Assembly: GCF_014203855.1 (NCBI RefSeq)
Contig: NZ_JACHJV010000001.1
Coordinates: 6,696,001-6,760,000, forward strand
Direction: 5' to 3'
From: Kitasatospora kifunensis
GTDB taxonomy: Bacteria > Actinomycetota > Actinomycetes > Streptomycetales > Streptomycetaceae
DNA: 64,000 bases
Below are positions 54,080 through 62,175 of this stretch, one piece after another. Below the pieces are notes generated by a model, which saw nothing but the letters and a program-made list of their open reading frames with translations, was not told the origin of the DNA and did not search any database. The translations under genes and the position numbers were made by a program. Positions within the stretch are counted from its first letter, which is position 1, and each line of letters starts with the position of its first letter.

Positions 54080-55519
54080 ATGAGTACCCCCGCGTCCAAG
54101 CCCGTCAAGCGCGCCCCCCGCCCGCACCGCCGCCCCAAGAAGGACCCGGCGCGCAGCGTCGCCTTCCGCGCCCTGCGCGCCGTCGACGAGCGGGATGCCT
54201 ACGCCAACCTGATCCTGCCCTCGCTGCTGCGCGAGGCGGAGCAGAAGGGCATGGACCGGCGCGACGCCGCGCTCGCCACCGAACTCGTCTACGGCACGCT
54301 GCGCTTGCAGGGCACCTACGACGCGATCATCGCCGCCTGCATCGACCGGCCGCTGCGCGAGGTGGACCCGCCGGTACTGGACGTGCTCTCGCTGGGCGCG
54401 CACCAGCTGCTGGCCACCCGGATCCCCAGCCACGCCGCCGTCTCGGCCACGGTGGAGCTCGCCAGGGCGGAGATCGGCGACGGGCGGGCCAAGTTCGTCA
54501 ACGCGGTGCTGCGCCGGATCAGCGCCCAGGACCTGGACGCCTGGATCGCCCAGGTCGCCCCGCCGTACGAGGAGGACGCCGAGGACCACCTCGCCGTCGT
54601 CCACTCCCACCCGCGCTGGGTGGTCTCCGCGCTCTGGGACTCGCTGGGCCGCTGGCAGCCCGGTGCCGCCGGGCGGGCCGCCGTCGAAGAGCTGCTGCGC
54701 GCCGACAACGACCGACCCGAGGTCACCCTGGTGGCCAGGCCGGGGCGGATCGCGACCGAGCAGCTCGCCGCCGAGCTGCCCGACAGCTCGCCCGGGCGCT
54801 GGTCCCCGTACGCGGTGCGGCTGGCCGAGGGCGGCGACCCCGGCTCGCTGCCGGCGATCCAGCAGAACCAGGCCGGTGTCCAGGACGAGGGCAGCCAGCT
54901 GGTCGCCCTCGCGTTGGCCGCGGCTGCGGTGGACGGCCCGGACCGACTCTGGCTGGACGGCTGCGCGGGGCCCGGCGGCAAGGCCGCGCTGCTCGGCGCG
55001 CTGGCCGCCGAGCGCGGTGCCGCCCTGGTGGCCTCCGAGCGGCAGCCGCACCGGGCCCGGCTGGTGGCCCGCGCACTGGACGGCAACCCCGGCCCGTACA
55101 CCGTGATCACCGCGGACGGGACCAAGCCCGCCTGGCGCCCCGGCAGCTTCGACCGGGTCCTGGTGGACGTGCCGTGCTCCGGCCTGGGCGCGCTGCGCCG
55201 GCGCCCCGAGGCGCGCTGGCGCCGGCGTCCCGAGGACGTGGCCGGCTTCGGCCCGCTCCAGCGCGACCTGCTGCGCTCGGCGCTCGCCTCGGTCCGGGTC
55301 GGCGGCGTGGTCGGCTACGCGACCTGCTCGCCGCACCTGGCCGAGACCCGGGCGGTGGTGGACGACGTGCTGCGCGGGCGCGCGGACGTCGAGTGGGTGG
55401 ACGCACGGCCGCTGCTGCCGGGCGTGCCGGCGCTGGGCGAGGGGCCGGACATCCAGCTCTGGCCGCACCTGCACGGGACGGACGCGATGTACCTGGCGCT
55501 GCTGCGCCGTACGGCGTGA
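54080..55519 (+). CDS. rsmB: 16S rRNA (cytosine-5) methyltransferase RsmB
   Basis: 479 residues. N-terminal NusB-like RNA-binding helical domain (PARSVAFRALRAVDERDAYANLILPSLL), then a SAM methyltransferase: LDGCAGPGGKAALLGALAAE (motif I), VDVPCSGLGALRRRPEARWR (Pro-Cys motif) and YATCSPHLAETRAVVDDVL (catalytic Thr-Cys). RsmB methylates C967 (E. coli numbering) of 16S rRNA. It lies downstream of fmt as in many bacteria. Confidence 0.95.
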   Translation: MSTPASKPVKRAPRPHRRPKKDPARSVAFRALRAVDERDAYANLILPSLLREAEQKGMDRRDAALATELVYGTLRLQGTYDAIIAACIDRPLREVDPPVLDVLSLGAHQLLATRIPSHAAVSATVELARAEIGDGRAKFVNAVLRRISAQDLDAWIAQVAPPYEEDAEDHLAVVHSHPRWVVSALWDSLGRWQPGAAGRAAVEELLRADNDRPEVTLVARPGRIATEQLAAELPDSSPGRWSPYAVRLAEGGDPGSLPAIQQNQAGVQDEGSQLVALALAAAAVDGPDRLWLDGCAGPGGKAALLGALAAERGAALVASERQPHRARLVARALDGNPGPYTVITADGTKPAWRPGSFDRVLVDVPCSGLGALRRRPEARWRRRPEDVAGFGPLQRDLLRSALASVRVGGVVGYATCSPHLAETRAVVDDVLRGRADVEWVDARPLLPGVPALGEGPDIQLWPHLHGTDAMYLALLRRTA

Positions 55520-55536
55520 CGCGTTGGTGACGCGGT
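55515..55536 (+). repeat. 11-bp duplication of the rsmB stop region
   Basis: CGTGACGCGTT (55515-55525, holding the TGA stop) is followed by GGTGACGCGGT (55526-55536). Further degenerate GGTGACAC/GGCGCGGT copies extend to about 55568. Confidence 0.75.
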
Positions 55537-55696
55537 AGCTCGCTGGCGCGGTGACACGGTGGCGCGGTTATGGGCGGCACGGGCGCTGAGACGTGGGGCA
55601 CGCGGATGGTGCGGCTGAATTGACGACGGCTCAGATTTGGGCATGTCGGTTCGGCTGTTACTGGACAACGGGCCGGTTGCGGCAGAGGCTTGGGCC

Positions 55697-56671
55697 ATGA
55701 TGCAGTACACCCACCTCGGCCGGACCGGCCTGTGCGTCTCCCGTCTCTGCCTGGGCACCATGAACTTCGGCCCGCACACCGACGAGGCCGACGCCCATCG
55801 GATCATGGACGTCGCGCACGAGCAGGGCATCAACTTCTTCGACACCGCCAACAGCTATGGCGGGAGCGGGAACAGGGGCCGCACCGAGCAGATCATCGGC
55901 AACTGGTTCGCCCAGGGCGGCGGCCGCCGGGAGCGGACGGTGCTCGCCACCAAGGTCTACGGTGCCACGGGGGAGTGGCCCAACGAGAGCAAGCTCTCCG
56001 CGCTCAACATCCGCCGTGCCGTCGACGCCAGCCTGAAGCGGCTGCGGACCGACTACATCGACCTCTACCAGATGCACCACATCGACCGGGACACGCCCTG
56101 GGAGGAGATCTGGCAGGCGATGGAGGTGCTGGTCAACCAGGGCAAGATCGTCTATGTCGGGTCCAGCAACTTCGCCGGCTGGCACATCGCCCGTGCCCAG
56201 GAGGCGGCCAAGGCGCGCGGCTTCCTCGGCCTGACCAGCGAGCAGTCCTTCTACAACCTGCTGGAGCGGTCCGTCGAGTTGGAGGTGCTGCCCGCCGCCG
56301 AGGCCTACGGGCTCGGCGTCATCCCGTGGTCCCCGCTGCACGGCGGACTGCTCGGTGGCGTGCTGCGCAAGGACCGCGAGGGAGTGCGGCGGCTGGCCGG
56401 ACGGGCGGTCGACGCGGTGGCGGACAAGCGCGAGCAGCTCCAGGCGTACGAGGACTTCGCGGCCGAACTGGGCCACGAGCCGGGCGACATCGCGCTCGCC
56501 TGGCTGCTCACCCGTCCGGCCGTGACCGCCCCGATCGTCGGGCCGCGCACCTTGGAGCAACTGCACGCGGCGGTACGGGCTGTGGAGTTGACGCTCGATC
56601 AGAAGACGCTGGAGCGGCTGGACGAGATCTTCCCCGGGCACCGGACGGCGCCGGAGGCTTATGCCTGGTGA
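55697..56671 (+). CDS. aldo/keto reductase
   Basis: 324 residues. ATG 55697 (MMQYTHLGRTGLCVSRLCLGTMNFG); the frame is open upstream, but the family begins here. The catalytic Asp-Tyr-Lys-His set is visible in FFDTANSYGG, LATKVYG and QMHHIDRDTPWEEIW; NADPH-binding VGSSNFAGWHIARAQ, then VIPWSPLHGGLLGG and APIVGPRTLEQLHAAV. The subtype resembles general stress-type reductases (YajO/YccK-like). The substrate is unknown. It stands alone after rsmB, separated by a gap that carries short repeats. Confidence 0.92.
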   Translation: MMQYTHLGRTGLCVSRLCLGTMNFGPHTDEADAHRIMDVAHEQGINFFDTANSYGGSGNRGRTEQIIGNWFAQGGGRRERTVLATKVYGATGEWPNESKLSALNIRRAVDASLKRLRTDYIDLYQMHHIDRDTPWEEIWQAMEVLVNQGKIVYVGSSNFAGWHIARAQEAAKARGFLGLTSEQSFYNLLERSVELEVLPAAEAYGLGVIPWSPLHGGLLGGVLRKDREGVRRLAGRAVDAVADKREQLQAYEDFAAELGHEPGDIALAWLLTRPAVTAPIVGPRTLEQLHAAVRAVELTLDQKTLERLDEIFPGHRTAPEAYAW

Positions 56672-56702
56672 GGTAGGTGAGGTAATCGGGTTCAGGGTTC
56701 AG
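56667..56702 (+). repeat. tandem 9-bp and 7-bp repeats after the aldo/keto reductase
   Basis: GGTGAGGTA at 56667-56675 (contains the TGA stop) and 56676-56684, then GGGTTCA at 56688-56694 and 56695-56701. Confidence 0.85.
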
Positions 56703-56721
56703 GGATTGGGGTGGGCCGGGG

Positions 56722-57615
56722 ATGGCAAACGCGTACAACGCATATGAGGACCCGCGGCTGGCGGCGTCGTACGAGCGGGGTAACGAGATGCCCACCGAGT
56801 CGCTGCGCGCCTGGGCGGAGCTGATCGCGGGATACGCGCCGACCGAGAGGGAGCCCGGCGGGAAGTCCGGCCGGTTCGGTGGCCGGTTCGACGAGGCTGG
56901 TCCCGCGGTGCTGGAGGTCGGCGCCGGGACCGGCATGCTCTGCGCCGCACTGGCCCGCGCACTGCCCGACGCCACCGTGACCGGCGTGGAACCGTCCGCG
57001 CCGATGCGGGCCCAGGCCACGGCGAACAACGCCCACCCACGGGTGCGCTACCTGGCGGGTTCTGCGGAGCAGCTGCCCCTTCCGGCGGTCGGCTTCGGTC
57101 TGGCGCTGCTCTCCCGTGTCGTCCACCACCTGCCCGACCGGCCGGCCGCCGCGCGGGAGCTGGCCCGGGTGCTGCGCCCGGGCGGGCGGCTGGTGATCCG
57201 CACCACCGTGCGCGAGCGGCTCGACGCGCCGGTCTACCGGTACTGGCCACAGCTGCTGGAGAGCGACGCGCTCCGGTTCCCCAGTGAGGGCGAACTGCTC
57301 GCCGACTTCGGGTCGGCCGGTTTCGCCGTGCACCGGGTGCACTCCTACGCGCAGCCGGTCGCGGGTGACCTGCGCGGCTGGCGGGACCAGTTGGTCGACC
57401 GGCCGCAGTCCAAGTTCCTCGCGCTGAGCCAGGAGCAGTTCGCGGCGGGCCTGGCCCGGCTGGACCAGGAGCTGGCGGCGGCCGGGGAGGAGGCGGGCTC
57501 GGGCCGGCAGGTGGTTACGGGCTCGGGTGGGCGGCCGACTGGGGGTCGGTCGGCCACGGCGGTTGAGGAGCGGTACGACGTGATCGTGCTGGAGCGCACC
57601 CCGGTCGCGGTCTGA
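56722..57615 (+). CDS. class I SAM-dependent methyltransferase
   Basis: 297 residues from ATG 56722. Motif I VLEVGAGTGMLCAALARAL near residue 56, motif II region VTGVEPSAPM, YLAGSAEQLPLP, and FGLALLSRVVHHLPDRPAAARELARVLRPGGRLVI, the UbiE/MenG-like Methyltransf_11 layout. The C-terminal 40 residues are Gly/Ser-rich. The methyl acceptor is not predictable. The neighbours are unrelated enzymes, so the context does not help. Confidence 0.87.
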   Translation: MANAYNAYEDPRLAASYERGNEMPTESLRAWAELIAGYAPTEREPGGKSGRFGGRFDEAGPAVLEVGAGTGMLCAALARALPDATVTGVEPSAPMRAQATANNAHPRVRYLAGSAEQLPLPAVGFGLALLSRVVHHLPDRPAAARELARVLRPGGRLVIRTTVRERLDAPVYRYWPQLLESDALRFPSEGELLADFGSAGFAVHRVHSYAQPVAGDLRGWRDQLVDRPQSKFLALSQEQFAAGLARLDQELAAAGEEAGSGRQVVTGSGGRPTGGRSATAVEERYDVIVLERTPVAV

Positions 57616-57663
57616 GCCCGGAGATCGGGGGATTGCTCTCTGGCCGCCCCGGCGTCCGGCCGG

Positions 57664-57951
57664 CTACTGATTCACCGGCGGCATCGCGAGCGGGTTGATC
57701 GGCATCTGCTCGCGACAGAGCGCCGCGATCGGCTTCAAAGCGGCAGTCAGGCGTTCGAGTTCGTCTTCGTCACGCGGCAGGCCCTACCACTCCTTGTCCC
57801 TCCACCCGCGCGGCGGCTGGAGCACCTCGCGGCTGGCGTCCAGCGCGCAGTGGAGCACCGGCGCCTCGCAGCCGTCCAGCCCGGCCGCTACCAGCGCGGC
57901 CACATGGCCGTCCCCGCGGTGCTCGCGCAGCACGGTCGTGGCCTGCCACAG
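57664..57951 (-). pseudogene. decayed SCO6745/SalK-family gene
   Basis: On the reverse strand, the peptide LWQATTVLREHRGDGHVAAL, continuing through AGLDGCEAPVLH and RGWRDKEW, matches the C-terminal half of SCO6745 (SalK) family proteins. It has no start codon in place, an in-frame TAG at 57784-57786 just after RGWRDKEW, and then LTAALKPIAALCREQMPINP to a final TAG at 57664-57666, so a middle segment is also missing. The surrounding gap 57616-58137 contains no other gene. Confidence 0.6.
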
Positions 57952-58137
57952 CCCGGTGGGCACTGGCGGCCGCTCAAGTGCTGATGACCATGGCAGCGGT
58001 GACGGTAACCCCGACCGGAGTGTGATGACGGTCACCCGAGGGCCATGGAGTGCGGTTGCCGGTGACGCGGCGCGAGATGATGGGACGAGGTGCCCGTTTC
58101 CCGCGGCGCCCCAGTTCTCGCACGAAGGTAGTCGGTC

Positions 58138-58821
58138 ATGGCGCAGATCAACCCCAGCATCCTGTCCGCGGACTTCGCCCGCCTGGCCCAGGAGGCCGAG
58201 GCGGTGCGCGGAGCCGACTGGCTGCACGTCGACGTGATGGACAACCACTTCGTGCCCAACCTGACGCTGGGCGTCCCCGTGGTGGAGTCCCTCGCCCGGG
58301 CCACCGACACGCCGTTGGACTGCCACCTGATGATCGAGCAGCCGGACCGCTGGGCCCCGCAGTACGTGGAGGCCGGCGCCGGTTCGGTGACCTTCCATGT
58401 GGAGGCCGCCGCCGCGCCGGTCCGCCTCGCCCGTGAGATCCGCGCCAAGGGCGCCCGTGCGTCGATGGCGCTCAAGCCCGCGACGCCGATCGAGCCGTAC
58501 GAGGACCTGCTCTCCGAGCTGGACATGGTGCTGATCATGACCGTCGAGCCCGGCTTCGGCGGCCAGTCCTTCCTGGACATCATGCTGCCCAAGATCCGCC
58601 GCACCCGGGAGCTGATCGCCAAGCACGGTCTGGAGCTGTGGCTCCAGGTGGACGGCGGCGTCGCGGCCGGCACCATCGAGCGCTGCGCCGAGGCGGGAGC
58701 GGACGTCTTCGTGGCCGGTTCCGCCGTCTACGGCGCCGCCGACCCCGCCGAGGCGGTCCGCTCGCTGCGTGCGCAGGCGGAGGCTGTCACCGCCGGTGCC
58801 GCGTGGGCGTGCGGGCACTGA
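58138..58821 (+). CDS. rpe: ribulose-phosphate 3-epimerase
   Basis: 227 residues, ATG behind CGAAGG. Barrel motifs: INPSILSADFARLAQEAEAV, LHVDVMDNHFVPNLTLG (metal His and Asp), DCHLMIEQP, ALKPATPIEPYEDLL, MTVEPGFGGQSFLDIML, and the second catalytic Asp in LQVDGGVAAGTIERCAEAGAD. It interconverts ribulose- and xylulose-5-phosphate in the pentose phosphate pathway. Confidence 0.96.
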   Translation: MAQINPSILSADFARLAQEAEAVRGADWLHVDVMDNHFVPNLTLGVPVVESLARATDTPLDCHLMIEQPDRWAPQYVEAGAGSVTFHVEAAAAPVRLAREIRAKGARASMALKPATPIEPYEDLLSELDMVLIMTVEPGFGGQSFLDIMLPKIRRTRELIAKHGLELWLQVDGGVAAGTIERCAEAGADVFVAGSAVYGAADPAEAVRSLRAQAEAVTAGAAWACGH

Positions 58822-58881
58822 GGTCGACGGTTTCGGCTGCCTGAATTCTGCTGTCTGGAGTCTTTACCCGAGGGGGAGTGC

Positions 58882-59691
58882 GTGTCCGGAACGGCACCGT
58901 ACGGGGCCGGCTGGGCCGGTTCGGTAGGTCCAGTTGGTTCGGCTGGTCCGGCCGGTTCGTTTGGCCCGGCTGGCTCGTTTGGTCCGGTCGGTCAGCCGGG
59001 GCAGCTGGGGCAGCCGGAGAGGGCGGCAGCGGCTGGGGTCGGGCGCCGGGCGCTGGCCTGGCTGGTCGACTTCGTCCTGATCCTCCTCACCGCCGTCCTG
59101 CTCGTGATCCTGACGCTGCACCGGATCGGCCTGCTGCTCACCAACGTGCCCAGCCTGGCCGGCCAGAGCGCCTGGCAGCTCCTCAAGTCGCACGGGCACC
59201 TGGTCGGTGCCGCCGAGGGACTGGGGCGCTCGCTCTGGCACTCGGCGCTCTCCGATGTCCAGCAGGCCTTCGGGGCCCTGGTACTGCTCACCTTCGCCTA
59301 CCAGCTCTGCGCGCTCGCGCTGTCCGGCCGGACCCTGGGCAAGGCCCTGCTCAAGCTGCGTGTCAGCAGCAGGAGCACGAGTGAACCGGGCGTTCTCGGT
59401 TGGCGCCGGGCCGCGATCCGGGCCGCCGTCACCGCGGTGGCGGACATCGGCTGCTTCGCGATGGCCTGCGCGTTGCTGGTCAACGGCTCGTTCCTGCTCG
59501 CCGTCGTGTGCTGGGTCCTGGCGGTCGTGGTCTTCTGGGCCAACGCCCTACCCGCCCTGGTGGGAGCCCGGCGTTCGCTCGCCGACCGGCTGGCGGGCAC
59601 CGAGGTCGGCGGTCTGCCCGTCTCGCGGCCCGGCACGCCGGCCGCTGGGGCCGGCGGTCGGGTGACTCCGGTGCCTGTTGGGCGCCGCTGA
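58882..59691 (+). CDS. RDD family membrane protein
   Basis: 269 residues from GTG behind CGAGGGGGAG. Residues 1-50 are a Gly/Pro/Ser low-complexity stretch with repeated GPAGSF units. The RDD domain follows: VGRRALAWLVDFVLILLTAV (Arg and Asp-containing first helix), LVLLTFAYQLCALALSGRTLGKALLKLRV, and a final helix pair (MACALLVNGSFLLAVVCWVLAVVVFWANALPALV, SLADRLAGTEV). The family is of membrane proteins with unclear roles, possibly transport. Confidence 0.85.
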   Translation: MSGTAPYGAGWAGSVGPVGSAGPAGSFGPAGSFGPVGQPGQLGQPERAAAAGVGRRALAWLVDFVLILLTAVLLVILTLHRIGLLLTNVPSLAGQSAWQLLKSHGHLVGAAEGLGRSLWHSALSDVQQAFGALVLLTFAYQLCALALSGRTLGKALLKLRVSSRSTSEPGVLGWRRAAIRAAVTAVADIGCFAMACALLVNGSFLLAVVCWVLAVVVFWANALPALVGARRSLADRLAGTEVGGLPVSRPGTPAAGAGGRVTPVPVGRR

Positions 59692-59707
59692 GCAGGAGTC
59701 AGACCGT

Positions 59708-59713
59708 TACGGT
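59708..59713 (+). promoter_or_regulatory. candidate -10 box TACGGT for the pirin gene
   Basis: TACGGT ends 6 bases before the ATG at 59720, the same spacing as at rarA, gmk and marR; there is no ribosome site between. Confidence 0.35.
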
Positions 59714-59719
59714 GGGCTG

Positions 59720-60679
59720 ATGAGCAACCTTGATCTCAGGCCCGTCGCGACCAGCTGCGGCGGCGACGCGAGTGCCGGCCCGGTCCGCGAGTTGCTGACC
59801 GGACGGGCCGTGCGGCTCGGCGAGAGCACCGAGGTCCGTCGGCTACTGCCGAACATGGGGCGGCGGATGGTTGGTGCCTGGTGCTTCGTGGACCACTACG
59901 GCCCGGATGACATCGCCGACGAGCCCGGCATGCAGGTCCCGCCGCACCCGCACATGGGCCTGCAGACCGTGAGTTGGCTGCACGAGGGCGAAGTGTTGCA
60001 CCGCGACAGCCTCGGCAGTCTGCAGACCGTGCGGCCGCGCGAGTTGGGCCTGATGACCTCGGGGCGGGCCATCTCGCACTCCGAGGAGTCCCCGCGCGAG
60101 CACGCCCGCCTGCTGCACGGTGCCCAGCTCTGGGTGGCCCTGCCCGACGCCCACCGGCACACCGCTCCCACCTTCGAGCACCACCCCCGGCTCCCCGAGA
60201 TCACCGCCGCCGGCCTGCACGGCACCGTGATCCTCGGTGAGTTGGACGGCGCCACCTCGCCCGGCACCACCTACACCCCGCTGGTCGGCGTCGACCTCAC
60301 CCTCGCCGAGGGCAGCTCCGCCCACCTGCCGCTGCAGTCCGACTTCGAGTACGCGGCGCTGGCGATAAGCGGCAGCGTGGCGGTGGACGGCGTCCGCGTG
60401 GAGCCGGGCTCGATCCTCTACCTCGGCTGCGGCCGGCGCGAACTGCCCCTGCTGGCCCACACCGACAGCTCGCTGCTGCTGTTGGGCGGGGAGCCGTTCG
60501 AGGAGAAGCTCGTCATGTGGTGGAACTTCATCGGCCGGACCGATGAGGACATCAGGCAGGCGCGCGAGGAGTGGATGAACGGGACGAGGTTCGGCGAGGT
60601 GCACGGCTACGACGGCGCCCGGCTGGCCGCTCCCGAGGTGCCCCAACTGCCCCTGAAGCCACGGGGAAGGGCACGCTGA
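59720..60679 (+). CDS. pirin family protein
   Basis: 319 residues. Bicupin with the pirin metal motif: GAWCFVDHYGPDD, VPPHPHMGLQTVSWLHEGEVLHRDSLGS (His-rich strand), and LMTSGRAISHSEESPRE. The C-terminal cupin ends with LLLGGEPFEEKLVMWWNFIGRTDEDIRQARE. Related proteins are Fe-binding and some oxidise quercetin; the role here is unknown. The ATG at 59720 lacks a Shine-Dalgarno sequence. Confidence 0.92.
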   Translation: MSNLDLRPVATSCGGDASAGPVRELLTGRAVRLGESTEVRRLLPNMGRRMVGAWCFVDHYGPDDIADEPGMQVPPHPHMGLQTVSWLHEGEVLHRDSLGSLQTVRPRELGLMTSGRAISHSEESPREHARLLHGAQLWVALPDAHRHTAPTFEHHPRLPEITAAGLHGTVILGELDGATSPGTTYTPLVGVDLTLAEGSSAHLPLQSDFEYAALAISGSVAVDGVRVEPGSILYLGCGRRELPLLAHTDSSLLLLGGEPFEEKLVMWWNFIGRTDEDIRQAREEWMNGTRFGEVHGYDGARLAAPEVPQLPLKPRGRAR

Positions 60680-60800
60680 CCTGGCGTTGGCACCCTCAGC
60701 GCCCAATTGCGGGTTCGGCCAGGGGCCGTACCCGCCGGTTGGCGCGTACGGTGCGACAGCCACGGGTGGCTCGCGCTGTCAGACGTGCGTGCGACTCTTC

Positions 60801-60827
60801 GGGGAGCCAGGGGAGCCAGGGGAGCCA
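60801..60827 (+). repeat. three 9-bp tandem units GGGGAGCCA
   Basis: Exact copies at 60801-60809, 60810-60818 and 60819-60827, in the 228-bp gap between the pirin and S51 genes. Confidence 0.85.
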
Positions 60828-60907
60828 TACGGCGAATCGGGTCGGGCCCCCCGGGACGACGCGAATCCCCGTTCTTCGGGCGGGGAGCAGTCAAGCTTGG
60901 AGGCAGC

Positions 60908-61576
60908 ATGAAGCTTCTTCTCACTTCCGCGGGCGTCAAGAACGCGAGCATCCACGACGCGCTGGTCGATCTCCTGGGCAAACCGATCGCCGAGTCCAAC
61001 GCCCTCTGCATCCCCACCGCGGGCTACGGGCACCCCATGGGGAGCCCGGCCGGGGCTTGGCGCTTCATCACCGGGCAAGCCTCCACTCCCATGTGTGAGT
61101 TGGGGTGGAAGTCGATGGGCGTGCTGGAGCTCACGGCGCTGCCCAGCATCGGTGCGGAGCGCTGGGTGCCCTGGGTCCGGGAAGCGGACGTGCTGCTGGT
61201 GAACGGCGGCGACGCGCTGTACCTGTGCCACTGGATGCGGCAGTCCGGGCTGGCGGACCTGCTGCCGTCGCTGCGCGAGCTGGTCTGGGTGGGGCTCAGC
61301 GCCGGGAGCATGGTGATGACTCCCCGGATCGGGGAGGACTTCGTGGGGTGGCAGTCGCCCACCCGGAGTGACGGCACGCTGGGGATTGTCGACTTCTCGA
61401 TCTTCCCGCATCTGGACCACCCGGCCCTGCCGGAGAACACCATGGCCGATGCGGAGAACTGGGCGGCAAGCCTCTCGAACCCGGCGTACGCGATCGACGA
61501 CGACACCGCCATCAAGGTGAGCGACGGGGTCGTCGAGATTGTCTCCGAGGGGAGCTGGCGGCTGTTCTCCGCCTGA
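60908..61576 (+). CDS. S51 peptidase E-like protein (class I glutamine amidotransferase-like fold)
   Basis: 222 residues from ATG behind TTGGAGG. KLLLTSAGVKNASIHDALVDLLG, ADVLLVNGGDALYLCHWMR, and VGLSAGSMVMTPRIG with the nucleophilic Ser in the elbow GxSAGS; later PHLDHPALPENT supplies a His. This is the dipeptidase E type fold; activity on Asp-X dipeptides is known for the family but not shown here. It is a single-gene unit, preceded by short repeats. Confidence 0.85.
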   Translation: MKLLLTSAGVKNASIHDALVDLLGKPIAESNALCIPTAGYGHPMGSPAGAWRFITGQASTPMCELGWKSMGVLELTALPSIGAERWVPWVREADVLLVNGGDALYLCHWMRQSGLADLLPSLRELVWVGLSAGSMVMTPRIGEDFVGWQSPTRSDGTLGIVDFSIFPHLDHPALPENTMADAENWAASLSNPAYAIDDDTAIKVSDGVVEIVSEGSWRLFSA

Positions 61577-61696
61577 CAACCCCGGATCGTTCGCAGCCGG
61601 CATCGGCCGGATCCGCGACGCATGATGGCCTGCCGGCTCGGTCAAGTCCTGGCCGAGTTGCGGAAGTTCGCTCGACTGACGAGGGACGCCAAGGGG

Positions 61697-61756
61697 CCCG
61701 AAGGGCAGTTGCATTGCACCGGACCCGGTCCGGCGCGGCGCGACTGCCCTTTCGGG
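61697..61756 (+). terminator. stem-loop downstream of the S51 gene
   Basis: CCCGAAGGGCAGTTGC (61697-61712) pairs with 61740-61756 with one bulge and a wobble, 120 bases past the stop. It probably ends the S51 transcript or insulates the next promoter. Confidence 0.5.
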
Positions 61757-61764
61757 CAGTGCCA

Positions 61765-61806
61765 AACATGAAATTTGATGAACAACCAACAACATGATCT
61801 GATAAC
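61765..61806 (+). promoter_or_regulatory. AT-rich island with possible promoter
   Basis: About 40 bases of unusually low GC content, containing TTGATG (61775-61780), a 17-base spacer and TCTGAT (61798-61803). It is the only such island in the 600-bp gap between the S51 and WD40 genes. Confidence 0.4.
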
Positions 61807-61832
61807 CACGCCAGGCGTCACGAGGGGGATCG

Positions 61833-62024
61833 ATGCGCCTGTCCGCATCGTCTTCAGCCGTGCCGCCAACCGTGGCCGTGGGGGAATCGGACGTCGCGCG
61901 CGGATGCGCGGATCGGGCCGGAGGCGCTGCCCAGAGCGCGAACTCCACACCCTCGGAGGTCATGAGCCTTGACGTCCAGCCAGCTGCGGCGCCCCTTGAC
62001 GGTCCGTCAGGTCTACGCCCGTAG
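61833..62024 (+). CDS. possible small protein, 63 residues, unrecognised
   Basis: ATG 61833 is preceded by GAGGGGG at good spacing and an AT-rich promoter-like island. The product begins MRLSASSSAVPPTVAVGESD and ends SGLRP. About 71 percent of the third codon positions are G or C by my count, below what the neighbouring genes show, so the coding evidence is weak. It ends 151 bases before the WD40 gene. It matches no family I know; it may be a chance frame. Confidence 0.25.
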   Translation: MRLSASSSAVPPTVAVGESDVARGCADRAGGAAQSANSTPSEVMSLDVQPAAAPLDGPSGLRP

Positions 62025-62175
62025 CTCCCGCCCGGCGCCAATGCCGCCGCAGCCCTGATTCCGTACCGCCTCCGGCTCCAGCCCGCGCGCGGCCCGCACA
62101 CGCCGCGCCCCTGCCCCGGAGGCACCCGCTGACCGCCGGTCGGCCCTACCAGGTGAGTGACAGGAGAGGACCCGC

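Noticed and set aside
57695..58237. Forward-strand gene overlapping the start of rpe
   Set aside because: It overlaps rpe in another frame, has low-complexity Arg/Ser/Pro composition, and the reverse strand of the same DNA carries the recognisable pseudogene.
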